From Acorus gramineus (Eukaryota > Streptophyta > Magnoliopsida > Acorales > Acoraceae), in the NCBI GenBank assembly GCA_030737835.1, contig CM060855.1, positions 8,347,434 through 8,411,433 of the forward strand: 64,000 nucleotides of DNA, read 5' to 3'. Made by a program: the position numbers and the translations under genes. Each line of letters begins with the position of its first letter. The stretch's first letter is position 1. The notes below the pieces were generated by a model, which saw only the letters and a program-made list of their open reading frames with translations, searched no databases and was not told where the DNA came from. Positions 37,015-50,351 of the stretch are shown one piece after another.

Positions 37015-40000
37015 ATGGCTCTTGCTTTCTCCCTCAACATAACCTGTGATTCCCACAAATTCACCAGGACCAACCACTCCCTCCCCACAACTCCCACTTC
37101 TCTCTCTCTCTCCAACCAACCACCACCCACCACAACCACCACCTTCCCTTCAATTACAGCTCCCCACATCTCAACCAAGTGGAGGACCAGCGTTTCCTTC
37201 TTCCCTTCCTTCTTGAACAAGAAGACCAAAAGCAAAGACGAACTCAAGCGGGAGCTTCTCGACGCAATCGCCCCTCTCGATCGCGGCGCCGACGCCTCGC
37301 CGGAGGACCAAGAACGCGTCGATCAGGTCCTAACCCATCTCTGTTTGGTCCAACTTAACATGGTTTTTTTTTTGTTTTTTTTGTGGGTGTGTGTGTATGA
37401 CATTGTTTGGGTTTTAGATTGCTAGGGAATTGGAGGGGATTAACGCAGTGAAAGAGCCTCTCAAGTCCGAATTGTTGAATGGGAAATGGGAGCTTTTGTA
37501 TACCACTTCGAGATCGATTCTGCAACCCCAGGTTGGATAGCCTTGTAAAAAAAAATTTATTGGATAGTCACAAAGTGTTTAATGAAAAATGTTATACTCA
37601 ATCCATTTTATAGTTCAAAATACAGATCGACCATGTTTTCATTTTTATAAACATTATATAGCTTATCTAATGAGATATGTATTATTATAAAAAATGAAAC
37701 ATACACTCTTAACGAATTGTATGATATTATTCATAGAAAATGTAAAAAAATTCAATGCGTTATATATATCGTTACAGTGAGTGGAGGGGCTAACGAAATA
37801 CAGGATTGCATTTGGGACCGTAAAAAGACCGAGTATAACAACGTTCTTCCTCAGTATTCGAAAAACCCATTGGTCTGTTCGTTGAACTTTTCAAAATCCA
37901 GGTATCCATTTAGATTGAATGGTTTAAAAACAAATCATGATTGTTGTCGCCATTTTTCACCCTAAACATAAAAGTTTTGCGTGTAGCTCTTATACGAATG
38001 ACTAAAATACATCTAGAAATTAGTTTAATTATCTATGTGGTTTTACAGTTATCGTACTGAATGGAACCATCGTGGAATAACTGACGTACATGAGCTTTGT
38101 GACTGTGATTCGCAGAGCTTTCAGTATTGCAGTTTGTGCCATATAAACTTTCTGTGTCAACTTTAAAAATTTTATGTTGCTTTGATTAGTTGTTGTTTCA
38201 GTTTACTTTGATGATTGTTGCTGCTGAATAAAATCTGGTTGTGTGTGATGATTACGCGCTCACATTTTTTTTCTTCTTTCAATAGCGAACACTCCTAAAA
38301 TTTCACTTATAAGAACATGGTGATTTTGTGTTTATGATGCATTTCCTTCTAATAGGAGTCTGTCTTTATGTATGGACTACTTCTGTTATCTTGTGACTAC
38401 TACAACAGCTTGTTTGTTGAAGCAGAAAAAGAGAGGTATATTTATATAAGATGTTATATTTACAAAGAGCTGTGATGTTGCAGAGGCCAAAGTTTCTGCG
38501 ACCGAATGGAAAGATTTACCAGTCAATAAATGCAGACACATTGAGGGCCCAGAATATGGAAACTTGGCCATACTTCAACCAGGTGATCTTGTTATCTCAC
38601 TATCCGCAGATAGTGTTGCCTGATATTTGCATGTGCAATTCTTGAATTGGATCAATCAACCAGTTTAGAATACCATGACGAACTAACATCAACTTCTGAT
38701 GGTGTGTGCTCACTAGTAAGTAGTAACCTTGAAGGATGATTTTTAATCTATCTGTTGGAGCTGGCTGTTACCTAACAATCAGCTTTCCTGTTAGAACTGG
38801 ACGCCAGTTGACATATTTTCTAGTTTCTACTTCAAGTTCCATGAAATGATGATGATTATGATGCATGGTGTGCGATACTTTGATATGGAAAATGTACATA
38901 TGGAGGGAAGGGAGGGGAAGAAAAAGGCCTTATTTGTGTGCCAAGACTAAAATGTTCCCAATTTCTTTTTAGTAAGGAATATTGTTTTAGCCGAATCCAG
39001 TTATGAATTGCTCTGGAAAATCAAACTTGACAGACTCGTACAACTCAAAACCATACTTTACTTCAGTATACAAGTCCATTTGCAATGAGAGCTCATATTC
39101 TCTTTTCCAAAAGAATCCAGTTTGCTGTTACACTGTTAAAGCTGGCCCACTAATTAATTGTATCTTTCTCAGGTAACTGCTGACCTAGTACCTCTCAGTT
39201 CAAGAAGGGTGGCTGTAAAATTCGACACTTTCAAAATTGCTGGTCTGGTGAGTGAAATTGGCTATCTTTGTGATGGTAACAGTGGATCACTGATAAATCA
39301 TGCTTGTTTCTACTTTTTTTTTACTACAGACTTAACGGTGTGAGATAGTGTTGTTCGTTAATAAGTAAAGATTTTTTTTTTTTTTTTTGTGGAGTTTCTC
39401 ACATGTGCTTTCATTGTTCGAGTTATAATAAGTTCCATGCAATAGCTAAACAAATAATTCTGTTATGGTGTGTTTTCTTTTTTCCTTCACTTCCATTATG
39501 CTTGAGCTTCCTTTGATGCCTCTGTTTGTAATTATCTTTTGTTAGATGTACATGACCAACCATCTCAACATCACACTTTTTGTTACTGCATGTGATTTAT
39601 AAACGAGTGGCTCCAAACTAGCCTATACTTTAAGCAATAGGTGCCTCTTTCGATAGGACATAAAACATATTACTTTCCCTAGACCAGGCAACAGACTTGG
39701 CTCATTTCATTTTTTTCCTTAGAATTGCATTAAACTGATAAAGAGATGACAGAGTTTATGATTTGAGGAAACTTAGGGTAAAATTGAATGGTTGTAAATC
39801 CCAAGGAAGAAAATCTACAAAATCTCCAGTGTGGAAGCAAAAGAAGAGCATGGAATATAATGATCATATATAAATACTAAAAACCAGTAAAGTTTCTATT
39901 ATCCCTAGAATAGGTGATAGAATCCGGTCACTGTTGAATCTCATCAGTTTTGTTTGCTTGGTCCCAATGAAGGGTTGACACAATCTGTGTCAATTTTAAA

Positions 40001-40799
40001 TACCTGTCGGCCCCTCATTAGGGAGTAGCTATAACATAGCGATCCAACACTAACTAAATCCCATCTCCAAGAATAGGATGTTGAAGCGAAGTAGCTAAGA
40101 TAAATATGCCCGCGTCTTGTTTAAATAAAGTTGGAGGTTCCACAATAATAGGATACAGAACAAATGAGTCATGGACTGGAACTGACGGCGTCCACTCCTG
40201 ACCCACATTATACTGTTGGTTAACTATGTATACCAATGGCAATCATTCATGTTAGCCAATTTGTGTGCAATGAATTTTGTAGTTGAAAGTATTAACTTTT
40301 TCCATGCTAAGGCGACCGGTCTTGTTTCAGATTGTGCCTCCACATTAGCTCTCTGGTAAACTCATTTAGCAGATGTCAGTAATTGTTTTTCCAATTTAAT
40401 TCTGGACAGATACCCATTAAGGCTCCAGGAAGGGCTCGTGGGGAGTTGGAAATTACCTATCTAGATGAAGAGATACGGTAAGCAGATACGGTACAATTTG
40501 AATACCTGTCACAGATATAAATATTAATTTTTGAATGGATTGATAATAATAAAAAGAACACATATCCAGCCTCATCACACATGCATGCAGGCAGACAAGC
40601 ACCAACAATAATGATACAGGTTACAGAGGGTCATACCTTGGCATAGTTAACCTAGGAACCTTGCAATATCAACAATGTTTACATTCTTCTCATTATGAGA
40701 CTCATTATGTGTGATCCAAAATGCAGGATATCTAGAGGAGATAGAGGAAACCTCTTTATACTGAAAATGGTGGATCGGTCTTATCGAGTCCCGAGCTGA
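37015..40799 (+). CDS. FBN3: Plastid-lipid-associated protein / fibrillin, FBN3 (PAP3) type
   Basis: Six exons close into a 246-residue protein: 37015-37326, 37418-37531, 38484-38582, 39173-39247, 40410-40477 and 40727-40799, all GT-AG. The first 60-65 residues are Ser/Thr/Pro-rich with few acids, like a chloroplast transit peptide. The PAP/fibrillin domain then runs to the end: [77 protein letters not shown] and [20 protein letters not shown]. These segments agree with the plant FBN3/PAP3-PAP4 group. Fibrillins coat plastoglobules or thylakoid surfaces and bind lipids and isoprenoids; the exact role of FBN3 is less defined. The gene is convergent with the patatin-like gene, with 1.2 kb between stop codons. 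The start is the first ATG and fits the transit peptide. Confidence 0.93.
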
Positions 40800-41972
40800 G
40801 GCGTAAACGAGCATCACAGTTTTTGTTCTGGCCAATCGCCAGTGACCTTAGGTGGTCATGCATGAAAAACTTCTGCAGCTTTCACCATTTGAGGTGATTC
40901 ATGGCTTCTGTGAACATGCAATGTGAAACGGGTGGGGAGAAACAGATCTTTATACAAATGTCACTATGTGATGTATATTAACAACAAACATGTTGAATAA
41001 GTTCTGGGTTTATTCATAGCCTTCCAAAATATTTCTTATTTTATCTGGTTCATTATGTAAACACTTTGCTCTGAACTTGTCAATCTACTGTAAGGTGTGA
41101 GTGACTCACCTTTTTTTCTCTCTTTTGAATTCTATTTAGTAAAATTGGGAACATCAGAGATTGACAATGCATGGAGGGTTCTTTGCTTCTTTTTACTACT
41201 TCCACGATTTTAATAAAATTTAAATAGTTTCATCTCTTCTAAGCATTATTAAGACTTTTGTGATAAGAGACAACATGGACATTTTAAAAAAGAGCCTTGT
41301 TATTTTCAATTTCAATTCCAATCTCATATATCTCGACAATATCACACCCAACACCCACATAAACAAGGCATATAAGTTAAAAAAAATTCACATTTTTAAT
41401 AAATGTAGATTCATAAAATTCATTAGAATATATATTTATTTTTTAATATAAACACATACTTCACGTTCCTCTTAAAAGAGACACTATTTTTAAAAAATAA
41501 AAAAAAATATGAGAAAAAAATAATGTACATAACATTTTCCTGACCAACACCTCTAAATTGAACAAACTAAGACATCCAGAAACCGAGACAAGAAGCAACG
41601 AATTTCTTTCCAATGGTAACAATGGTAACCATTACAGAATCTATCTTCCAGTCCTCTTATCTTCACTGCAATTGATATAATTTTTTTTAGTACATATACT
41701 TGCTTGATAAACACATGCCTTGTGAATCTTCCAGTCCTCTTATATAACTATGATTTTTTTTTCCTTTCTTTTCTTATAAGTGATTTTTCTTGACCCCTGA
41801 GGAGTACATCTACCAACCTGCTTCTCAATAATTGCAGGTCACTAACTTTCTCAATCCAAGATAACTAACCATCTGTCATGCTGTGACTCCATCAATGAGT
41901 CTTCTGCTTGTTTATCTACAATCGATCAGTGATCATCCCGTCCAAAAGTGTCTGAAGACAGAATTTTCATTA
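40800..41972. other. Intergenic region between two convergent genes
   Basis: Holds the 3' flanks of the fibrillin (+) and patatin-like (-) genes. AT-rich, with no further coding sequence seen. The open frame at 41260-41451 lacks any recognised motif. Confidence 0.6.
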
Positions 41973-44900
41973 TTAACTGTTATTCACGTCAGTGGTTTTC
42001 ACTATTTCCTCCAGTGGATTCTGCTCTGCCCAAACAGCTGCATCAAGATATCCAAGCTCATATAATTTGTCGAGGACGTAATCTTCTGCTGGTTCCAGTG
42101 CCCAGTTCAAAAGCTGGAAATGTTAATAATATACTTTCAGTAAGTACTTAAAAAAACTGGTATGAATCAAAGGATCTGATACAGGTTCTAGTTTTCAAAA
42201 GAACCTGGCGTGGGCCAGCACGATCATCTGGATTACAGTCTGGGCTGATGCCAATCCCTTTCAATCCTAGTCGATTGGCTGGAAAAGCACAGACACGGAC
42301 CTGCAATGCAAGATGCATGGCCAATCAATTATATGCAACTCAAGTTGAAACCAAAGGACCATCAAAGTCACCATTCAAAACATAATCATTTGATTTAAAT
42401 CCATTTATTTTTTGCCACGACATTTTAATGTTGTTCATGGCTGCGAGGATGAAATTTAGGTAACGCCATATATTGTTTGATCAAACTTCTTAACACATGT
42501 AATCACCTCAGGTCCTCAGTTTAGAAGAAGAAAGGAGACAGCAAATGCCCTCTAAACATGCAACAGAAGACATAATAAAAAAAAAATACCGTATTTGACG
42601 CAGATGTTGGTGGCATAAATAATGTCAGCCCTCCGTCAATGCAAAGTCGATTTCGGAAAATAGTTGCAGGTCGCGGGGCAAGATATCTGGATTATTAATC
42701 TTCAGGTAAGTGTTTATTCTAATTCGGTAATTTAAAAAGGGACCAATAGAAAGAGCAAAAGTCAGCATTTAGTTCATTTACATACCCTGGAATGAATGAG
42801 GAGGTAAACACCGCATTTATCAAATCCTCCTTGGAGTCAAATTGATCCACTAATACGCCCCTAGGCCTCCAAAATACTTGAGTAATAGCAACTGCAGGCA
42901 TTCCAAATATAGTATTACAGAATTGCTTGCTCAAGTGTGATATTCATTCTAGGACTTCTTTTTTACTGATACTTGTTGCTCAATAGATAAGGGAATTTAA
43001 CCATTCATTCTCCCTCTCTAAAAAGAAAGAGGGAGAATGAAAAGAAAAGAAAACACACACGCACACAATGCTCCTTAGCAATTTTTATTTAATTGGAGAA
43101 GAACAGTTATAATAGGTCACAATTGGGTTATTGCAATGAAATTAGATCTCAAAACATGCACTTCAACTAATGATAAATAGTAAGAGAAGTTATTATTAAC
43201 AATAAAACACGATGAAAGGAAAAATGCGAGTTACCACGAACCCTCCCATTGCACCTAGTATGAACATCATCTGGCAAGAACTTGTCAAGAACATCTCTGA
43301 GAACAACCTAGAAGCATGAGCACAGATAAGACAACTACCACAGTAGAGATTCACAAATGATATCAATAAGTAGTGATGTTTTATTTGTACAATTTATGTA
43401 AAGTAATTGATCATCAGAAAATACGACAGAAAAAATGGAAAAAATTAATCTTTCATTTTTTCTATGTGATTATCATTTGCACAATGCAAGTGCACAACAG
43501 CTTTCCTTTGGAAACAAGTTATTATAAAAGTTATTATAATAGAAAGCAATGAAAATCAGAGATAGACAAGAAGATTAAATAAATTGTTAAATCAGTGGTA
43601 CTGATGAAAGACATGGAAAGAGATCGCAGCCGTACTTTCAGATATTTCATCAAACTAGGCAAGTACTACTCAAGTGATCCAAAAGAAAGAAAAAAATAAG
43701 AAAAAAACATAAGACAATTAGTTTCATATGACAGAATATGATAATGATTTCAAAGATAGAGTAATAGAATTAAAGACATGGACCATAAAAAGATATTCGC
43801 ATTGAACATAGAGAGTCAGGAAGATTTGTTGAATTCTTCCACTACCACAACATTGTCATTGAACAAGACAATACAATCCACATGCAAGTCAAAAGATGTA
43901 GGAAAACAGACAAAAGTCAACAACAATGGCATTTTGAAGCTTCTCAAAACTCCAGAAGCATTTTCCACTAGCTAGCTGAGTATACTTATGCAGGACAGCT
44001 GTTGATAGTGGAAGGTAGAACAAATCTGGCTGAAACCACACCCTCATAGCAGCACATGCAATATCTTAACATGAATTTCTGTCTTGCAACCACATTGATT
44101 ATGATTTTTTCAGATGTAGTAATTGCTAAAAATTTCTTTTTTTATAATATATATAAATGTATATAATTAAGGCAAATGCATAAAGTTAGGTAGTCCACAA
44201 TCCACATGAGTTTTGGGTTGTGCCAACACAACCACATATCAGCATGAGCAAACTGAAAGATGATGAAACATTAATTAATTAACTGAACCTGGTTGTCATG
44301 GACAATTTAAATTAATACAAAATGAGCCCAAATCCTTATACCGAGCATCCTGTGTATGGTTCTGATATCAACGCAAGTATTATGTTCTTTTCTTAAGAGA
44401 AGTTAAGACACATGTATAATGTCCAATTACAGAAGTTTAGGTGTTTTGATGTAATTAGTTGGGAGCATTCTCATACAATCTTCAAATGATATGCTACCAC
44501 TAACTACTTGATAATCTATTGGAATTTAGTATCCCGTTTACCCATCCTTCTTGTCAATATAATTGGTAGACTGAAACAACAAGACAACATATATTATCAT
44601 AGGGACAAGCTAACACTCAAAGCCTGGCTTTCTCAATTGATAAGTGCATTAAAGGGAAGAAGAGCATGATCTACTAGGATATATTCAATGTTCAACTAGT
44701 TGGGACCCGAAATTCAAACAACCTCCTACTCCTATATTATCTAATATCTCATGAATCAATTTCAAAATTAAAGCATGGCCTGACAGTTAGTACAGATTAA
44801 CATATACAGAAAGAAAACTGTGAAATTAATTATACCCCAAGCCTAAATGCGGTGCCGTTAAGCCGGCTTCAAACAACCTCCTATTCCCATATTATCTAAT

Positions 44901-45740
44901 ATCTCATGAATCAATTTCAAAATTAAAGCATGGCCTGACAGTTAGTACAGATTAACATATACAGAAAGAGAACTGTGAAATTAATTATACCCCAAGCCTA
45001 AATGCGGTGCCGTTAAGCCGGCAATTCTCGGCCAAAACCTTGGTAGCCTTTAATGCGTCATCCATGCTGCTCCCGGACGCAATTACAGCGGAAACTACTG
45101 CACCAGCCGATGATCCGGCCAACGGCGTCGTTTCCTATAACTGCGAATCAATTACGGCTCCCAAACACAAATCAAACGAAAACACGATCTACTGAAGCAA
45201 ATTAAAAGGGGGAAAACAACAGTATTTCATGATTGAGACCTTAATATAGCCCTTCTCGAGCAGAAACCGAGCGACACCGAGGTGATAAGGGAAGAGAAGA
45301 CCTGCCGCGGAGAAGCTGAACCCCGGACTCGTGACCGCCCCCCGCTCCTTCTCCGCCTCCACGTCCTCCGGCGCCTGCTCCCACACCACCCCCGGCTCCA
45401 CCGGGTCCTCCACCACCGCCGACCCCGGACTACCTAGATCCGACGGCGGAGGCGCCATCAGGATCCGATCGGACGGCGATGCTCCCCTGTCCCTCAGAAG
45501 AAACGACGCGAGGCCGAGGAAGACCTCCCCCGTCGCCACGGCGAGGGACTTCCTCTCGGGGACCGCCGGAAGGTCGCCTGTCTCCGACGGAGTCCGGGCC
45601 CAGAGGCGGAAGGGGCGACGGGGACTCAGGGGGAGGAGGTTTCTAGGGTTAGGGTTTCGGGTGAGGAGGAGGTGGTGGTGGCCGGGGACGAAGAGAGAGG
45701 ACGCCATGAGAGAGGCGTTGAGTCTCTTGAGAGGCGGCAT
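41973..45740 (-). CDS. Patatin-like phospholipase / acyl hydrolase, probably plastid-targeted
   Basis: Seven exons on the minus strand close into 385 residues: 45740-45240, 45134-44991, 43307-43235, 42891-42786, 42686-42590, 42300-42205 and 42113-41973, all GT-AG. The patatin domain shows the glycine-containing turn FSAAGLLFPYHLG in place of the classical DGGGxRG, the nucleophile elbow GSSAG (G-x-S-x-G) in exon 2, and the dyad aspartate in CIDGG in exon 5. VRVCAFPANRLGLKGIGISP and NWALEPAEDYVLDKLYELGY follow. Ser-Asp dyad enzymes of this family deacylate glycerolipids. The layout resembles an Arabidopsis patatin-fold protein that I recall as At1g33270, rather than the storage patatins. Residues 12-45 (MASSLFVPG, then an Arg-rich stretch) look like a transit peptide, so translation may start at the second ATG (45707). 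Exon 2 has a duplicated donor site (see 44713-45022). Confidence 0.92.
44713..45022. repeat. 155-bp tandem duplication across an exon-intron border
   Basis: 44713-44867 and 44868-45022 differ at only about three positions. Each copy contains the last bases of patatin exon 2 plus its splice donor and about 120 bp of intron. The copy next to the rest of exon 2 (donor after 44991) is the one that gives the family protein. The second donor would be after 44836. Confidence 0.93.
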
Positions 45741-46699
45741 TTGATTCGCTTCGCTTTGGATGGTTTTTATATTAAAAAAAAAAATAATATTAAATTAAAT
45801 AAAGGGGTTTAGTCGATTAAAAATGGTGATTTTTATTGATGATCGTTCGCTTTTTTTGAGTGAGTTAGTGTTAATTATACATTAAAACACTATAAATGAA
45901 AAGAGTGTTTGATTTGCGAAGGTATTGGGGATTTTATAGGTTGGTTCGAGCAGTTATTTGAGTGACACGTTGCCGGCATGTATGGCGCGAGCTTTTACCG
46001 ACTTTTTCTCATTTAATGGGCCATCGTCAAACGGCCCACTGGTTGTCGTTTAGCGGCCCACTCAATGCGAAATAATATACATTCTTATGTACTTTTTTTT
46101 TTAATTAAGTGAAACATATATTTTATTAAACGATGTATAAATTTTATTAAATATTTTATTACATTTATTAAAAATTAATTTATTTAATTTAAAATTGAGC
46201 GATATACAAATTTTTATCAAAGTTTATTCATCATTAGACGATGTTTATTATTTTTTTAAAAATAAAAACATGTATCATGTATGATCTGAGTTTTGGTTGG
46301 TAAAAACGATCGAGTCTAACATTTTTTATATGTTTATACACTGAGATACATACAGTTATTAAAAAAAAATTATACACTGAGATACACTAAAAATATAAAA
46401 ATTTAATTTTCATACATTACATTATACGTGTTATTGTAACATATAGACGGCAAGGGGGGGAGACTGCATAAGCTGTAGACGAGGTTATAAAATAGACTGA
46501 ATATATCAGCACTCGAATTTTTAAGGGTCACTCTGGAGGTATATGACTAACAAGAGTATACAAGTGTTAATGAGAGCCCTTTGATTGTTGTGTGTGAATT
46601 ATGATGATGATTGTTCTATGTGAACTACAATGAAGAATATTACAATGAAGAATATCATCAAAAATATGATTGAATTGAATTGAATAATTCCCATTAGTT
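45741..46699. other. Patatin promoter side and AT-rich spacer
   Basis: Upstream of the patatin-like gene. It contains GGCCCA/TGGGCC elements (46018 and 46036-46062, GCGGCCCACT), which are common in promoters of housekeeping plant genes, then very AT-rich sequence. No coding region recognised. Confidence 0.4.
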
Positions 46700-47460
46700 G
46701 ATTTGAACGTCCAAGATGGAGAACATCTTTTTTTTATAAAGAGATGTGAAACAGAATGTCAAAAGAAGACTGGACCAAGTTGAACAAAAATTGTGTAGCC
46801 AATAACACTAGTGGGTTGATGCTAGAGACAAATGCACACCCATTATGGGAAAAGTTGGAGACTTTATATGAGAAGAAGACTGGACAGAACAAGACATTGT
46901 AATAAGGAAACTCATGAACTTAAAATTCAAAATAATATGGTAATATAGCATACATTTGAATAAGTTTGATGAACCATGAAAATGACACTAGATGACGAGT
47001 TGCAAGCCCTACAACTATCAGGATCTTTACCAAACAATTGAGAGACAAGGGTTGTCAAATTCAATTATTCTGCTCCGAACGGTGTATTATTCGTAAGTAC
47101 ATTTATTAATAGCTTGTTTAATAAAAAAAATATGGAGAAAAAAAACAAGGGAAAAGGAAGAGTCGAGCATCAAAGAAAAATGAATAGATACAAAAGTAAA
47201 TCAAAATCCAGAGATAGCGTCTGCTACCATTTTAGTAAGGTAAAAAAGAACAAAATAAGAAAAATAATAAGAAAAAGAAGAATGATGACAAGAATATCAC
47301 AACTAAAAAAGATAATCAATGATAGTTAAGAGGAAGTGGATGCATTAGCAATGTGCATCCGAGCATGGTTGAAAGAAAAAATTGATGAGGAATATTAGTC
47401 CCTGAATGCATAGAGGAAACACATGCATACCTAGCTGTGATTGTTGAAAAAAAAAATTGG
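46700..47460 (+). mobile_element. Decayed Ty1/copia gag remnant
   Basis: Plus-strand pieces in shifting frames match the order of a copia Gag. The first, near 46800-46880, reads L-W-E-K-L-E-T-L-Y-E-K-K-T-G-Q. K-L-M-N-L-K-F-K follows near 46910. TLDDELQALQLSGSLPNN, ending at a stop codon and followed by E-T-R-V-V, lies near 46983-47060. A Lys/Arg-rich stretch with C-Y-H-F near 47220 resembles a broken zinc knuckle. No protease, integrase or RT was found, and no LTRs were located. The element is old and dead. Confidence 0.72.
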
Positions 47461-48980
47461 GGGTGTTCACAGTGGTCATTGGACACCCAAAGGTCTTATT
47501 GACCCTAAGATGAAACAATGCGACACGATTAAAGCATTATGAACCGATCGGTTTGAGAAAAATGAAGTCTCATGTGGTTCAAGTAAAAAATAAAGTTAAT
47601 GTAAATCCAAGCATTTAGAACTCACAAACGCGTGGTGTAACTTATTCAAAGTAGAATGAATAGGCAATCGTCATCTATGAATCCGACGAATCGGCTATGC
47701 AAATGGCCGGATGAAAAAATCCTAAACTTTCTATAAAGTTTTTCTACAAGGTAAAGTTGAGACATCAATAGAAATCTTCAAGGATTTGGAATAAGTCACA
47801 ATTTACCAGACACGTGACCATGATGAAGGCACATTGACGTGGACACACAATTAGTAAGGTAACAGGGTTAATTAAGATTTAATTTTAATTACCATTAATG
47901 TAAATTTTTCTAAAGCATATTGTCACTGACTGACTAATAAAAAAAATTTGTTTTCGGCCCCACTAGAGCTGGCCTTTCTCACTGATTTCAGCTTTGCCAT
48001 TCTTCACAAGAGGCTATGAACTTTTTCATCATTGCTTCTTTAGACATCCCTATTATTTATTGATGTCTCATACTCCCTAGCCAAATTTCAAAGTCTACTT
48101 TTCTTCACAGCGCACTTGCTTCTTTCATCACCATCACTGGAGATGAAAATCAGTCAAATGAGTGAGCTGGGTTGTGTAGAATGTCAATGCTTCATATAAT
48201 TATTACCCAACTGCCCACCTTCAAAAAAGAACTTATTAGCCTTTAGTCACAGTCTTCCATGATTTGAATGCATTTGTTTCAAAAATAAATAAATATACAG
48301 AAACATGGCATCCATAGCAAATAAGCAAACCTACACATGGACAAGTACCTGTGATAAAACTTCACTTTCATAAACATACAACTGTATTATTTAAATAAAA
48401 GAGAAAAAGTTCAACACGAGTGGTGTAAGACATCATTTAAAAACGGGGTTTGAAAGAAATATGTTTACGCTGAATATGATTTTTATAAAAGTAGACTAAA
48501 AAACAAAAATAGAATAATGACAATAAGCCACACATTTGGGTAACGATGTATAAATTATTTCAAAATAAATAACTATCCTAATATAGATTTTTAAAAAAAT
48601 TATCAAAAAAAAAATCATTTTATGTTTAATTGTATTTTTTAACCATTCTTATTAAAAAATATAATAATAAATTTTTTATCATTTGTATGACCATGAACAA
48701 ATATTGTATAAAAATTAATTAAGATGTGTACAATAAATTATAAACGATAAAAGAAATGATTTGACATATATTTCCTCTAATACCAATAAAATAGATTAGA
48801 TGAAATAACACAATTTTAAAAAAGACCTAAAATACAATATTTCCTCCATGCATCCTATTATTCTTTACAAATAAACAGATTTTGAACTTTCCACATTCCG
48901 CTACCCAACTAAACATCTAAAAAGAGAACAGGTCATCTGAAATGTCAACACATGCTACTGTGCTTTTACGTGTACAAGTT
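47461..48980. other. AT-rich spacer
   Basis: No gene recognised. 47461-47870 may be further decayed copia sequence but shows no clear motif. 48580-48740 is extremely A/T-rich. Confidence 0.4.
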
Positions 48981-48985
48981 CTTGG

Positions 48986-48995
48986 TATAAAAAAA
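48986..48995 (+). promoter_or_regulatory. Candidate TATA box of the MIR394 locus
   Basis: TATAAAAAAA lies about 300 bp before the hairpin. Plant MIR genes are transcribed by RNA polymerase II with TATA boxes at such distances. The assignment rests on position and sequence only. Confidence 0.4.
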
Positions 48996-49271
48996 GACAC
49001 TATTTGAGAGTGAGTGGGGGACAAATTAAAAGCCAATGGCAGTGGTGGTGAAGTCAATAAAGGGGGAACCAGTGAAAAGGTCCCCCCTTAAAAAAAGTCA
49101 TGACGCGCGTGGTCTAAGACTGCTCAAAACATTCTCTCTACATGAAACCTCATAAAAAGCAAGCCAATGCTCATGCACACACCACCACCCACACAACATG
49201 ATTCACTCTTCTTCACTCACCAAGTCAATACATAGTTTCTTCATTGTGAGAGAATGTCTTCAGTTGGTTTG

Positions 49272-49395
49272 TCAAGGGGCATCGTTGCAAAGCCATTTTG
49301 GCATTCTGTCCACCTCCATATACATGCCTCGAGTGGTGGGAGATCGAACTCAGGGAGGTGGTCCGCATGCCGACGTGGCTCTGCAAAGATCCTCC
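49272..49395 (+). ncRNA. MIR394: MIR394 precursor hairpin
   Basis: The 20-mer TTGGCATTCTGTCCACCTCC at 49298-49317 is exactly the conserved plant miR394. The opposite arm GAGGTGGTCCGCATGCCGAC (49355-49374) pairs with it apart from mismatches near the middle. The lower stem continues with TTGCAAAGCCA against TGGCTCTGCAA. The star would lie at about 49356-49376. miR394 guides cleavage of transcripts for the F-box protein LCR, which affects shoot meristem maintenance and leaf shape in Arabidopsis. No target site is in this window. Short open frames on both strands here are by-products of the hairpin's complementarity. Confidence 0.95.
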
Positions 49396-50351
49396 TGAAC
49401 AACCATGAAGATTCAAAGGGAGGAACATGTTTGATCAGCAATGCATCCCTCTCTCCCCCTCTCATGCATCACCTGTTTGCACACTGCTCTTGATCATGCA
49501 TCATCTGTTACAGCATTATTTGCTTTCCATGCCTCTGTTTATCTTTTGTTACCAAGGTGTATCTGTGCATGTAGGAAGACGAGAAAATGAGAAATGGTGA
49601 TTGTGAAAAGCAAAAGAGAAGAAAAATTACTTCATCTCCTCTTTCTTCTTTTTTTTGTTTTATTAGGATAGGGGAAAATCTTTCACTCCCCACATGAGAG
49701 AGAGTAAGAGAAAATGAAGTAATGTTTTTGTTTTCCGTCAATTTCCATCACAACACAAACAATCGTATTTATTTTCTATCAAAAATATATCTTCCACTTG
49801 GTGTGTAAAAGTTAGATGTAATTTTATTTACGGTCAAATTTACAGCTTGGTCATTTTTTTATTTTTTTAAAAATTTATATATTTCATCTAATGAAATACA
49901 TTTATAATCTAGCTTTATGGGAATGAATGTTCTCCATGGATTTTTTTTTTTCTCCCAGGAATGAAGTAGCCTAGTCAAAACAGCTTGAAAGAAATCTAAT
50001 ACATTCACCACTGAAACTCTCATCTTTATCAGCCTAAAGAAACTGACTAGAGAAAGAAAGGGAAAAAAACAACATGAATATCATAGGCAGCTGAGTCGAA
50101 TTCAAAATCTGTGGGACTCATTTCCTACACAATACTGCATGGCTCACTCGACTGTGGGACTCACTTCCCCAACTGAAGATGATGAGAAGATTATGACATG
50201 GACACAGTTGATGAAAATGTAATATACAACATTGATTTCTTTTTACAATATAATTAGAGAAGAGGAATGCTTAAAAAGGTTATCACAGTAGAGATTCAGT
50301 AGACACTTTATAGAATTGAGAACAATTACCTGCCGGTTTCCATTATTGATG
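49396..50351. other. Spacer between MIR394 and MPS1
   Basis: The first part is probably the rest of the MIR394 primary transcript. The end is the 3' flank of the minus-strand kinase gene. No other gene recognised. Confidence 0.5.

Noticed and set aside
37717..37965. 82-residue open frame in fibrillin intron 2
   Set aside because: It lies between two well-supported exons, has no recognised domain and is not needed to close the fibrillin frame.
45331..45744. 137-residue plus-strand open frame
   Set aside because: Shadow of patatin exon 1, which has the catalytic-domain start and correct splice phase on the minus strand.
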